A stretch of 64,000 nucleotides of DNA, taken from positions 62,001-126,000 of the forward strand of contig QYAI01000099.1 of NCBI GenBank assembly GCA_003988855.1, read 5' to 3'. Origin of the DNA: Arachnopeziza araneosa. Lineage: Eukaryota > Ascomycota > Leotiomycetes > Helotiales > Arachnopezizaceae. The position numbers were made by a program, and so were the translations under genes. The notes below the pieces were generated by a model, which had not been told where the DNA came from, searched no databases, and was given only the letters and a program-made list of their open reading frames with translations. Below, one piece after another: positions 12,259 to 22,463 of the stretch (within the stretch, counting starts at the first letter, position 1; the number at the start of each line of letters is the position of its first letter).

Positions 12259-13454
12259 GGAGAGATTCGTAAGGGAGAGGAATACTTACAAATCTCCCTC
12301 GGACGTACTTCTTGTTTGGGAAAATTCCCGGGTTGAGTAGAATCCGAGAGAGAAACCCTTCATCCAAGCTGCGTCATCGTGTCCGCGGTATCACCATGGA
12401 ATTACCAAGCGATCTAATCTGTAGAAATTCCATGCATACCGGTGCAGGTTTGGCCTTGAAATGAAGGGCTCAATATCCAGATATGTCGTTTTCTCCGATA
12501 AATATTTACGAGGAGCGGCTGTTCATAAACCATGCGAAAATCATAGCCAAGTGAAGGAACCAGGGTGAGAGAAAGGGGAGAATGAGGTGTATCAACTTTA
12601 GATGAAGGCGTACAACAACATATCTAGAGCTGGGCTATCAAAGACAGCGAGGCCAGCCGAATGTGGATCACAAAGTCAACGAAGTCATCAATCGAGAATG
12701 GCTCATGATATAAATATGCCATTGTCAACTTGTGCTCAGTACGCTGATGTCTCCTAATACATTGTGGCCAAGGCGCAGATTTATGCAGAGCTCCTTTGGC
12801 ATCTTGTCCATATGGAATGTGCTTAGTCTAAAATCCAAGCTCTAGGCGGTGCTTGGACGTTGATTCCATGACCAAGTTTCACTGTCGGCATTCAAATCAG
12901 CCCTATTCCCACCGGCACGGAACTCAGCGGGTGTCCGAGCCTCTTGCATATTCGTATCAAAGCGTATCATAGGCTGATTCGTATTCTTAAAGTTCGATTA
13001 AAAGCTGACAATCTGACGCTCGGAGTACCGGGTCGCCGAGCTGTACACATGTGACTTTGTAGGTAGCGTTTTAATAATCCTAAAGTTTATATTCAGTCCA
13101 AAGTTGGACATTTAATTCGCCATGTTTTACGAATGTAAAGGTCTCAGTCTCAAACTTCAGGCACCACAATCCTTGGCTGGGGGTCTGTCGTCCCACGTCA
13201 ATCTTTACGTGAAGCTAGCGTCGCCAGAATCTAAATTGGAATGCTTCGCGGGCGAAGTTTTCTCTTTTTAGCTATGTCGCCATGTGAATGGAAGAGCAAA
13301 CAATCCTGCCATATTCTTGGATCATTTATTTATTGAAAATAAATATCTTAAACCACCCCAATGGTGCGTAATGGGCTCCCTCAATATTCCAAAGAGATTG
13401 CCCCCACTAGAAACGTCATAACTCTGCCCTACCACTCCTGCCAGCAGCATCAAA
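12259..13454. other. Intergenic region, no gene recognised
   Basis: Nearly 1.2 kb between the DUF7580 stop and the Zn2Cys6 ATG carries only short shadows of ORFs. I see no tRNA-like or repeat structure by eye. Confidence 0.5.
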
Positions 13455-15420
13455 ATGCCAACAGAGACAACTGACGATGCTAAATTGGCGATAGCACGCC
13501 GGAGTGGACCAAAGTCCAGATTGGGTTGCAAGACATGGTAAGCTACTCTAGATGTGTATTTCTTCTTTAGCTAACGAGAAGCAGCAAGTAAGTTCCTCAC
13601 CAATTCCTAGATCTTGATCTAATCGCATGTAAACACAGAATCCGGCATGTTAAATGCGATGAAACGAAGCCAAAATGTTTGAGATGTATCAGGTCTGGTT
13701 GGTTTTGCGATGGCTACCCTGAGCCCAAGCATGTTCAGCAGGCAAAACGTGTAGCTGCATGTCCTCGTCCCTTGCTTCCTTTAGCATCCGCGGGAGACCC
13801 GCCGAATATCCTTTCAATTGAGCCAGAAAACCAAGGTGTTCTGAAAGAAGTCCTGGACGAGAAATCTGAGGAATCCAAACCTGTCACTTGCAAGGGGGGC
13901 TGGAGTCAAGTGGCGAGTCCATTTACCTCCTTCCCTGGGTCATCCAAAGAGCACCGATTCTGGCAATTCTTCATGTCCCGAAGCGTTCAAGATATCGGGA
14001 TATTCTTGAACTCAGCACTCCTGAACGAACTCTCCTGTTCATTAGTATGTTCAGAAAAATCTATCCGGCATGCACTCACAGCCGTAGCCGCAGCACACGA
14101 GGATTGTCTTCGCAAACTTGATTCTCAAGAAGCTGTCAATGAGACCTTTGCTATTGCTCAATATAACAAGGCGATTAACAACCTCAATCTTCGGCTTTCA
14201 GAGGATCGATTCAGCCATCAAATCACTCTGTTGACGTGCATCTTGTTCATGTCGTTGGAGGTTTTGAGAGGAAATCTAAATAATGTATTTATGCATGGTC
14301 GAAGTGGCGAGCACTTGCTGGCTTCCTACAATCGTCGCTTTCCGCGCGATGACAAACAGTCAAGATTAAGCCGGTGAGATGACCCGAGATAACATCTCCA
14401 ACATTGACTAACATATGAAGGATAATTGATGAAAGCGTGGATCGAATCTTCGCCCACTTTCGAATGTCCTCTTTTATCACATGTCCAATTTCTGATGTTC
14501 TTGATTATCAGCACTTGGACGAAAATCCACCTCCCTATCCTGAGTCTGCGGTTCTATCAATCCAAAAAGCCAAAGAACGCCTAGCAATTCTCATAGAACG
14601 AACTTTCAGACCGTATCATGGTCCACCAACAGCTTCGGAGGGAGTTGTGACTGAAGAGCAAAAAATTCAGAGGTTAGCTTTGGTCGCTCAAATAAGTAAA
14701 TGGACCTCTCAAGTCGATGAATTCACAACCAACTTCTCCCTATGCGCCGAAGAGATGGAATCCATCCGATTTCTCAAGATCCACGGCCTGATGGCTACCA
14801 TTTGGAACCTCGTCAGCACAGCAGATTACCAAACTGCATTCGATGACCACGCCAAATATTTCGAATCCATCATTGCATTGGCAAAAGATGTTACCTACTC
14901 CGATTCAAATCACACAACAAGTGAAACGACCCCAACTTCGATCGATGCTGATCAAAGACCCCTCTACTCCTTCGAACCCGGCCTCACCTATCCCCTCTTC
15001 TTGACCGGTCTAAAATGCCGCTCTCCCTCAATCCGACGCCGCGCCCTCTCACTCCTCCTCCACCTCTCCTCTCTTCCGCAGGGAGAAACATGGACCACAA
15101 CCCTCCTCTCACTCATCGTCCAACGCGCGATCAACTTTGAAGAGAGCCATTGCGAGACACCGCCAACAGAAGATCGTGCCACCTGGACAGAAGAAAGCAG
15201 GAGGATCCACGGAGCTCTCTTTCTGCCCGTCTATGGGCAAGGCATGGAGCAGGTCGTTTTGTGGATGTGGCGACCGAATGGCCGGGATGGGAAGGATGCG
15301 AAAGAAGTCGTCCACTGGGCGGAAAGGTTTCGAGTCAAGGCCCTCGCTGAGAGGAGTCTGAGAAGGATTGATGAGGCTACCAAAGAGGGACTGAGAGTCG
15401 TTGATGAGACCAAGGGATGA
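13455..15420 (+). CDS. Zn2Cys6 transcription factor with a 3-nt microexon
   Basis: Four exons (13455-13537, 13585-13587, 13639-14373, 14421-15420) give 606 residues. The zinc cluster spans roughly residues 25-51 and fits C-x2-C-x6-C-x6-C-x2-C-x6-C exactly, but only when the three bases CAA at 13585-13587 are used as an exon. They supply the last base of the second cysteine codon and two bases of the following lysine. Downstream is the all-helical, weakly conserved region usual in fungal Zn2Cys6 proteins (HRFWQFFMSRS, LTAVAAAHED, ILFMSLEVLRGN), matching the fungal-specific transcription factor type. DNA binding in the nucleus is expected; target genes are unknown and no biosynthetic cluster is adjacent. 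Confidence 0.88.
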
Positions 15421-15911
15421 AGATTTGATACCCCACGACCTCTGAGAGACCTCCGAGCCAAGCTTTAAGAAAATAATTACATACCCTTGAACGAGTACTC
15501 CACTCCATCAACTTACAAATTGCGAATTCAGACGCACGTGAAGCTAGGCAGCTGAGGTTTTCATAAAGACTGGAATACACCATGATCGAGTCAAGATCTA
15601 TCCCATCCAACAAAGTCTTTCATCTTCAGTCTCGCGTCTGAGAGTTGGGAATGGAGATAAGATTAAATGGACGGGTACTGGACTAGAATTGGTGCTTAGC
15701 TTTGGTTTCATTTATGGGAGGCCGCGCTGAATCGTTTATTCCGCACTTTCTTTATGACGAGAGGATGCTGGGAATGCTCGATTCGAAGGAGCAGATGGTT
15801 TGCGGACGAACTTAGGAGTATAGCCTTAACAGACTTGGAGGTGATATATTAGCATCTACCGTCTTTTAGGTCTTTGAGATATCTACACTCTTCACAGCAC
15901 ACTTCTCTTTC
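15421..15911. other. Intergenic region
   Basis: No gene was recognised between the convergent Zn2Cys6 gene and the thioesterase-like gene. It contains both 3' flanks. Confidence 0.5.
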
Positions 15912-17083
15912 CTACACTCCGCCCATATCCTCCACAGCTCCCACCTTATCCCAACTTCCCACCTCCAACGCCCTCACCATCTCCTCGACCTCTCGAATCC
16001 TCCTCTCCGCCCTCTCCTTCTCCCTCTCCTGCTCCCTCCAAGTGCTCTCAAACGCCTCTCTCATCCACGGTCTGATCTCGACCTTCCTCCCCGCCCTGTA
16101 ATCATACACGACGATATCCTCTTCACACCTGGCCGCGGGCCGCTGGTGCAGCTCCGAGAGGATCAGGACGTCGAGCTGGAAACTGGTCGCGTCGCTGCTG
16201 AGCGAGGGAGGCGAGGCGAGTTTGTGCACGACGGTGATATGGTCTGGGAAGGTCATTGGCTTGGGGGGGTTAGCGGTCGTGATGAAGTGAGGGGAGAAGG
16301 AATAGGAAGAGACGGAAAGGAAACGGACAAATTTGTAATCGACTTTGATACTCCGCAGGATCAGCCCGTCGCCTTTCGGTGTCCAGAGCTCACTCCATTG
16401 TTCCTTGTGCGCCGGGTCAACGTGGAGGGCGTAGTTGTAGGCCCAATTGATCCTCGCACTCTCCGCATAGCGGACGTAAGTGACGTTATTAACATGGCCC
16501 TATCTCAAACACTCATCAGCTGCTATCACTCGACACAAATCTCCACCAGCCATTACGCTCTCTTTACTTCTTCCCTCCTCAAGCCATTCCCTAGCTAGAG
16601 AGATAGCAGGCCGGAAGGACAAACCATACTGTCCATCTCCCCCCAGACCACCTTCTGCCGCCGCAGTCCGGCCCTCTTCGCACACGTCAGGAAGCCCTCT
16701 CGACCAGCGACCAGTTCCCGCCATTCCGTGCCCAGGATGCGGCAGATGGCCGCGGCGTGGACCGTCTGCGCGCGACTGAGGCCGAACATGATGCATTTGC
16801 CTATGCGGGAGCGTGTATGGGAGAGCCACCGGCTGGGAGGCGTGCTCCGTACATCTCCATCCTGGGAGGAGTCGGATCGGAGAGAGCGGGAGGTGCGTAG
16901 TGTGCGTAGTGTGCGTTGGAGGAGGTGGGGTGGGGAGAGTGTCTGGGGAATGGACAGGCGGAGGCGGAGGCGGGGGCGGGGTGGGTGGAGAGCGGGTATT
17001 TGGGATAGAGACGGGAATCGAGCTTTCATCTTTGGGGGGCTGGAGAGAAGAAAGATGGCAATGGAGAGAGAGAGGAGTACCAT
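15912..17083 (-). CDS. Thioesterase-like (hotdog fold) protein
   Basis: Exons 17083-16625, 16499-16329 and 16259-15912 give 325 residues. The phrase EMDSM/GHVNNVTYVRYAES, formed across the first splice, is the hallmark of the 4-hydroxybenzoyl-CoA thioesterase-like hotdog helix. RPAARCEEDIVVYDY and a charged helical C-terminus follow the fungal family closely. The first 25 residues are hydrophobic and the next 60 are Pro/Arg rich, which suggests a membrane anchor or mitochondrial presequence. The catalytic substrate is not evident. Introns are 125 and 68 nt. The first intron carries no stop in one frame, so gene callers may read through it. The ATG at 17083 is the first in the ORF. Its 5' flank faces the LYRM gene at 17440. 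Confidence 0.85.
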
Positions 17084-17354
17084 GTTGACAAACCCCCCAT
17101 CGCATCATCGCACGCACACCTCGGTCCCGCGATTTATTTCTCGGCAAGCGGCCGCTTCAATGTGGGGCACGCGGAACATTCCCCGCCTGCACCAAGTTCG
17201 GTCCCTTCCTCAACCTTACACCCACCACTCGTACATAGCAAAAGATATCAAAATATATCCTCACCAGGTAACCAATTCGTATCACCAACCAACCGACCGG
17301 CCAACTAATCAAGACCCAGGAATCATCCTTCAATTTCCAGAGGAGCCAGTTACT

Positions 17355-17424
17355 CAACCAACCAACCAGCCAACCAACCAACCAACCAGCCAACCAACCA
17401 ACCAACCAACCAACCAACCAACCC
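17355..17424. repeat. CCAA-type tetranucleotide microsatellite
   Basis: About 70 bp of CCAA units, interrupted regularly by CCAG, ends 16 bp before the ATG of the LYRM5-like gene. It therefore probably lies in that gene's 5' leader or core promoter. Confidence 0.95.
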
Positions 17425-17439
17425 ATATAGGTCTCTACA

Positions 17440-17935
17440 ATGCCCTCCCCCAACCCAGCACTCCGGTCCGAAGTCATTGCTATATACAAAGGTACCTATC
17501 TGTACCCATATCCATAATACACCCAAACACATATCTCCATTCAACCTATCTCCCTCCCTCCACACATCTCAACTGACAAGACAGAGCTCCTCCACCTGGG
17601 CAGATCCTACCCGCTGGGGTACGCCTATTTCCGGACACGTCTGCACGCAGCCTTTGCCAGCGGCGCGACGGTGACGGATGAGGCTGAGATCCGGGCACGC
17701 ATCCAACGGGCGGAGTTTGTGAGGAAGGGTACGTACGCATCGTCTTGTTTTTATCCTCACATGCGTTATTACTGAGAGCGTACTGACCAAGACAGAAATT
17801 GAAGCATTGTATGTGATCCCGAACGATAGTGGGAGAGTTAAGGTGATTTATATTGCTTTATCGCATCCTAACAACACCAGGTACTATCTTAAACGCTATA
17901 GGACACTACGTCAACGGTACTCAGCTCCACCCTGA
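17440..17935 (+). CDS. LYR-motif protein, LYRM5/ETFRF1-like
   Basis: Four exons (17440-17491, 17585-17728, 17796-17808, 17881-17935) give 87 residues. The N-terminal LRSEVIAIYKELLHLGR and the C-terminal EALYYLKRYRTLRQRY match the complex 1 LYR family, closest in memory to the electron-transfer-flavoprotein regulator LYRM5/ETFRF1. Such small mitochondrial proteins bind acyl-carrier protein and assist in assembly or regulation of flavoproteins. The family-typical length agrees. Exon 3 is only 13 nt, yet all junctions have GT..AG ends and keep the frame, and the resulting protein is colinear with the family. Because all exons are short, the gene is easy to miss in automatic annotation. Confidence 0.88.
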
Positions 17936-18274
17936 AGATCTGGTGTAACGGGTGGGAAACACACGACCCCGCAAATACACCACGACTCCACCTATATACC
18001 AGCACATAAGCCTCGTCAAGCTCGATTCGTTCGACGCAACTCGCCGCTCCCTCCATCCCTCCGACCGGATCAATTGTTCTTGCGCCGTTGCCTCATTCAC
18101 CCTGCTTGCCATGTGGCGCGCGTGACGCCCATGTGATGCAGTACCGTACCGCCGGGTAAATGCAACTGCCATCGTCGCTCCAGCATGTGGGACGGGCATC
18201 GGGGCTGGAAGATCAGAGATCAAACGATCATGGTACTGTAGTTTCGAATCTCAAATGATTGGCGTTGATCAGCT
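17936..18274. other. Intergenic region
   Basis: About 340 bp between the convergent LYRM5-like and methyltransferase genes. Nothing recognised beyond 3' flanks. Confidence 0.5.
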
Positions 18275-19903
18275 TCAACCAGCTGGCTTCTTCTTCCGTG
18301 CCCACCACGCTCCGACTTCAAGACATTCACCCCAGGTCGTCCCGCCCCCTTTGAGGAGATCATTCATCATGCTCCCCACCCATCGATCCCATTCATCCTG
18401 TCCTTTGCCACTGCTTTCTCGAAGCACCGGTTCCAGTGACTCGATCATCTGCGTGACCGTCGTCAACGCGGTCCGTCTCAGGGCCCGCTGCGCCTCGGTC
18501 AAGCTCTTCTTCTTTTCCCCCTCTTTCCCCTTTCCTTTGGTGACCACCGCGGTTGGAGCCACACCTTCTTTCTCCCACCGCACTTCTCCCAAAGGGATTG
18601 CCACTCTGCACGAGTCGATCTCGGTGAGTAATTCCGCTTCTTGGAGGAGGAGTGGGCCGATAGCCGTACACGGCATGACACTCAGATCCCTCTTCTCCAG
18701 TGCCCTGGTCATCCACCCGTTGAACTCGTTCAGGTATGGGTTTTGTGGTGTTGCAAATGGTGTCTGTGGTGTAATGGTATACACGCCCATCTTATCCATG
18801 CACATGGCGTTCTCCTCTCCTCTCGCGTGTGGCATCAAAGCCCGTAGCGTGTGATCCCCATCCCAGATCTCCAGAGTCCCGCCCGGTTTCAAGATCCGTA
18901 GGAACTCGTCCATCTGTCCCTGCTGTCTGGTTGTTTCCGAGACCAGAGATAAATCTTTGAGCATGATCAGACTAAACTCATTGTCCCGAAATGGTAGTGG
19001 TAGCCTCCGTAGATCGTGTTGAACAAACCGCCAATTCATGTCTTCTCCCTCTCCCAAGCCTGCACTCAGGGGTGCAATATCAACTCCTGTAAAACTTATA
19101 TTCGTGATTCCTCTCTGGGAGAAGTGTCGATGGCAGAGGACCGACCACAGTCCGGTGCCGCACGCCACTTCCAGGATCCGCTTTGGAGGCTTGGCGGCTA
19201 CAGCAGGAGAGCAGAAGGGGCCTTTGAAGACCTGCGAGAGTAACACGGTCCGCAGCGTCTGCCTGTGTATCTCCCCCAGATCGACCGGGAGGGGATATGG
19301 CAGGTTCGGATCCCGCAGGTATCGCCTGCCATTGCGAGTCGCGAATGGCTTGGCGTAGAAGTCGTCGGATCGTCGGGAGGCGTCGTTGGTCGTCACGGCC
19401 GTCAGACCGCTGGAGTTCGTGGCCGACGAGTTCTTGCTGTCGGAGCGCGAGAGCTCGTGTGGAGCTGTGGCTTTGGCGAGGGCATGCCGACGCTCGCGCT
19501 CCGCAGATGAGTTTGTGCCTGCGGTCGACGAGGATTTGCGTTGAGCGTGCCGGGTAGCCTCGAGGTCGCGGCGGGTCTTGGCCGTCTGGTTCGCCGAGTG
19601 CTTGTAGTCGGGGAGTGGGGTGGAGAGCATATGATCTTGTTCGAGGGCGTCTTCGTCTGGTGTTGCTGGGAGGGCCTTCTCCTCGAGCTGCTGGCGAGTA
19701 GGGAGTGGGAGCGGATTGGGCGTCTTGGGACGGGCACCGGTCTTGGAAAAGTGGGTTGATTTCTTGAGCTTGGCTTTCTTGGAGGACTTGTTCAAGGAAT
19801 TGGCAGAGATCTGGGGCGTGAGAGGGTTTCCGGGGACTCGGGGCACAGGAGGGTATTGTATGTTGTCGGCGTTGAGGTAGAAGAACGCAGCGCCGTCGGA
19901 CAT
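18275..19903 (-). CDS. SAM-dependent methyltransferase
   Basis: A single exon gives 542 residues from the ATG at 19903 (start MSDGAAFFYL); the reading frame continues upstream but without a better start. The first 180 residues are polar, basic and Ser/Thr rich, probably disordered. A class I methyltransferase fold follows: motif I ILEVACGTGLW (about residues 243-253), an acidic segment FTGVDIAPL, and RILKPGGTLEIWDGD as the later strand. A Lys/Gly-rich insertion (KGKGKEGEKKK) interrupts the C-terminal region. The family includes LaeA-like and many uncharacterised fungal enzymes; the substrate is unknown and no cluster genes are next to it. GC-rich third positions contrast with the AT-rich half of the window. 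Confidence 0.8.
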   Translation of the reverse strand: MSDGAAFFYLNADNIQYPPVPRVPGNPLTPQISANSLNKSSKKAKLKKSTHFSKTGARPKTPNPLPLPTRQQLEEKALPATPDEDALEQDHMLSTPLPDYKHSANQTAKTRRDLEATRHAQRKSSSTAGTNSSAERERRHALAKATAPHELSRSDSKNSSATNSSGLTAVTTNDASRRSDDFYAKPFATRNGRRYLRDPNLPYPLPVDLGEIHRQTLRTVLLSQVFKGPFCSPAVAAKPPKRILEVACGTGLWSVLCHRHFSQRGITNISFTGVDIAPLSAGLGEGEDMNWRFVQHDLRRLPLPFRDNEFSLIMLKDLSLVSETTRQQGQMDEFLRILKPGGTLEIWDGDHTLRALMPHARGEENAMCMDKMGVYTITPQTPFATPQNPYLNEFNGWMTRALEKRDLSVMPCTAIGPLLLQEAELLTEIDSCRVAIPLGEVRWEKEGVAPTAVVTKGKGKEGEKKKSLTEAQRALRRTALTTVTQMIESLEPVLRESSGKGQDEWDRWVGSMMNDLLKGGGTTWGECLEVGAWWARKKKPAG

Positions 19904-20238
19904 GATGTTTTTGGATAGTGTCTCTCTAGTGTAGGGGGTCACACTCGGTAGCGATATTTGCCTAATACGGTAGCACCCAGGGGCAGGAAAATCTGGAGAA
20001 GATACCTGGAGCAGGTTAGCGAGCACTCACAGGAAGGAGATGCCATACAGCCTAGAGGCAACCGACTGTGAATTCAATCCTCCGACGCGCGACACCTCGC
20101 GAGGTACCCTTTTGGGAGCGTTGTAGCGAATATCAACGGGCGTCGTTCATAACACAACACAACACATGGCGAGCCAATCCAGCCCAGGCCTATTCAGGCG
20201 TCTCCGTTGGACGCCTCCCGACGAGGAGTGAAACCAGA

Positions 20239-20261
20239 CGAGCGAGCGAGCGAGCGAGCGG
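20239..20261. repeat. GAGC microsatellite
   Basis: Five uninterrupted GAGC/AGCG units form a short microsatellite upstream of the methyltransferase gene. Confidence 0.9.
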
Positions 20262-20303
20262 AGTGGAAAGTGCAGATAGCGATGGTGGACTCGTGGCGGT
20301 GGA

Positions 20304-20367
20304 TCGTCGTCGTCGTCGTCGTCGTTGTCGTCGTTGTCGTCGTTGTCGTTGTCGTCGTCGTCGTCGC
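20304..20367. repeat. GTC/GTT trinucleotide array
   Basis: About 64 bp of GTC units mixed with GTT. Read as protein it gives poly-Val or poly-Asp ORFs, which are artefacts of the repeat. Confidence 0.95.
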
Positions 20368-20647
20368 GGTCGAGAAGAATGGTCCGACAAGTACTTTTGT
20401 ACTTGCTCTCTGCCCTCTCGTGGCACAAGAGACCTTGGTCAGCCTTATAACCAGTGACCTGCCCCTGATTTGGCTCTCGAGCTCTTGTCTCAGACGCTGC
20501 AATTGCGCTGTGGGAAGACCCCATGCACGCCGTCGGCACATTGCATCTCCCTGGCCGCTCCCAGACGCCTATAACATATCGCATCTCGACGGCTCGATGG
20601 GGAATACGACCGATCGCTTCTTGAGTCTGGCTGCGCCTTTTGTATGG

Positions 20648-20683
20648 TGCAGCAGCAGCAGCAGTAGCAGCAGCAGCAGCAGC
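20648..20683. repeat. CAG trinucleotide array
   Basis: Twelve GCA/CAG units with one TAG interruption; the neighbouring DNA shows no gene. Confidence 0.95.
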
Positions 20684-21160
20684 CATCGGTTTCCCCAAGA
20701 CTTTTACCCCAGGAAAAGGGCCGCAAAGCCCCAGACGAGCCAATTCAGCGTCATGGGCAGACCCGATTGGCAGTCTCGTGGGGATTCCCGGGGGCCCTCT
20801 TCGTCTTTTCTGCCCATCCCCATCCCCATCCCATCCCCAGGTCCTGCATCCTGGCCGGGCCATGTCATTATGGTTCGAGGAATCATCAGAAAGTCTCTCT
20901 CCCTCATGCAGTCCCTCGTTTCATGCTAGTCGGATCGGTGACGGTCCCGAACCCAACGCACGCTCTGACAAGCACACCGCAGTTGCACACGAGTCTGGTC
21001 GAGCCATCCCGCCGTGTCGGAATCAACATCGTGGCAGCCCGAGAAGGGCCGACACTGACACCTGCGGGTGAAGCGTGTAAACGGGAGACCCGGAGCCGCC
21101 GTGAACTTCGGAGCCTCGAGCACCGTGGACGGACGACCTACGTCACCAGGGTCGTAACTT

Positions 21161-21273
21161 TGTGGACTGTGGACTGTGGACTTGGGACTTGGGACTTGGG
21201 ACTTGGGACTTGGGACTTGGGACTTGGGACTCGGGACTTGGGTCTTGGGTCTTGGGTCTTGGGTCTTGGGTCT
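21161..21273. repeat. Heptanucleotide array drifting in sequence
   Basis: A continuous 7-bp array whose unit changes from TGTGGAC through TTGGGAC to TTGGGTC along its length, with each variant clustered. It is not a fungal telomere repeat. Confidence 0.92.
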
Positions 21274-21392
21274 GCTTCTCATTGGCCTGCCTAGATCCAG
21301 ATCCAACGGATGATGGAATCATGTCTCATCCGTAGCTCCAACGTCTGCTTCCAGAAGCGGTGCCGGCGCCTTCTAGAAGAACGCCTCGATTC

Positions 21393-21497
21393 CAGAAGAC
21401 CGCTGGAAGCCTTCAGAAGACCGCTGGAAGCCTTCAGAAGACCGCTGGAAGCCTTCAGAAGACCGCTGGAAGCCTTCAGAAGACCGCTGGAAGCCTT
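21393..21497. repeat. 21-bp minisatellite, five perfect copies
   Basis: Five identical head-to-tail 21-bp units (each starting CAGAAGACCGCTGG) occupy exactly 105 bp. Three TTCNNGAA palindromes sit just before or at the edge of the array. The repeat is readable as a 7-residue protein repeat, but no gene structure supports coding. Confidence 0.95.
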
Positions 21498-22077
21498 ATG
21501 CCTGACGCCTCATGCCTGGTCCGTCTGTGCACCCCACCAGTGCTTGATCTTGACCGTCTCCCGACTCCTGCTTTTAAATTACGTCTTCCTCCCCATGTTG
21601 TCATACGTGCCTCTCCAACCCACGCTTATCCGCAACCGTAGTTGACGTGCCTGGCATCGTGAGAGCCCTGAGACGATCAACACCTGCTGCATCTTCCCTG
21701 CCGAGAGAGGATATCTCGGGAATCCTTGGATTCCTGCAACTCTCTTCCGCATCAGTCTTCGCTCCTGCTCCGATTTCTTCCCTGCTTGTCGAAAGTACCT
21801 ATACTCGACAGTTCACAGAGCTCGGTTTCAGAACATAAACACTTGTTGCACAGCCAACACGAGAAGCATTTATCTATAGGATTACTTGCTAGGATCTCTG
21901 CGTGCCCTCTACCCTGATCTTCAATTGCTTCAATGCTTCAAACTTCTCGTCTGAGCGGTTTTTCTTAAATTGTTCGCTGTTGCTAAATCTCCTTTTACTT
22001 TTGCACTCGAAAATACTTGAGGCATTGAATCCGAACGCATCCAAGTGTTGATGGATGGTTCAGAGCAAAATAATCAT

Positions 22078-22155
22078 GGGAAGTCTTGCTTTACAATAGT
22101 CACGGGAAATCTTGCTTTACAATAGTCACGGGAAATCTTGCTTTACAATAATCAC
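22078..22155. repeat. 26-bp tandem repeat, three copies
   Basis: Three 26-bp units containing CTTGCTTTACAATAGTCAC, differing at two positions, lie about 300 bp before the zincin-like gene. Confidence 0.92.
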
Positions 22156-22463
22156 AGTACTCCTCTCTAATCTTGTATCAATAAATTCAACCTTCTCGCC
22201 AAGTTACGCATTCTAAATCCTCGGCTGTCTCTCAAATGTCTTCCGATATTCTTTGAGCCGTATCTTTCTTAGCCTCTGTTGATGCTGGTTTTCTTTGTGC
22301 TTGCCCTTCCTGATTTCGGTCAACCCAACGCAACTCCAAAAGTCACTTTGTCTTTGTACCAAACCTTTGATACTTCAACATTTTTGTTTTCCAAGTATCT
22401 AGGTAACATTGGCGGACACCCTCAGGATATACCAAGGGTTTCTCTTTTTGTGCCTCATCAGCC

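Larger units (their letters stand above)
19904..22463. other. Repeat-rich gene-free region
   Basis: Some 2.5 kb between the methyltransferase and the zincin-like gene contains only low-complexity ORFs generated by tandem repeats (listed separately). Both flanking promoters lie here. No ORF looked like a conserved protein. Confidence 0.6.

Noticed and set aside
16500..17147. 216-codon minus-strand ORF overlapping exon 1 of the thioesterase-like gene
   Set aside because: Frame is Pro/His-rich shadow; the adjacent frame carries the family motif and splices correctly.
20207..20863. Several overlapping 100-240 codon ORFs on both strands in the 20-21 kb region
   Set aside because: They are created by trinucleotide and tetranucleotide repeats (poly-Val, poly-Asp, poly-Ser) and show no conserved protein features.
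21161..21273. Heptamer array considered as an internal telomere remnant
   Set aside because: Units are TTGGGAC/TTGGGTC, not the TTAGGG of most filamentous fungi, and the array has no subtelomeric context.
21310..21645. ORF with a five-fold RRPLEAF protein repeat
   Set aside because: The repeat equals the 21-bp minisatellite; the other frames are also open through it and no gene context supports coding.
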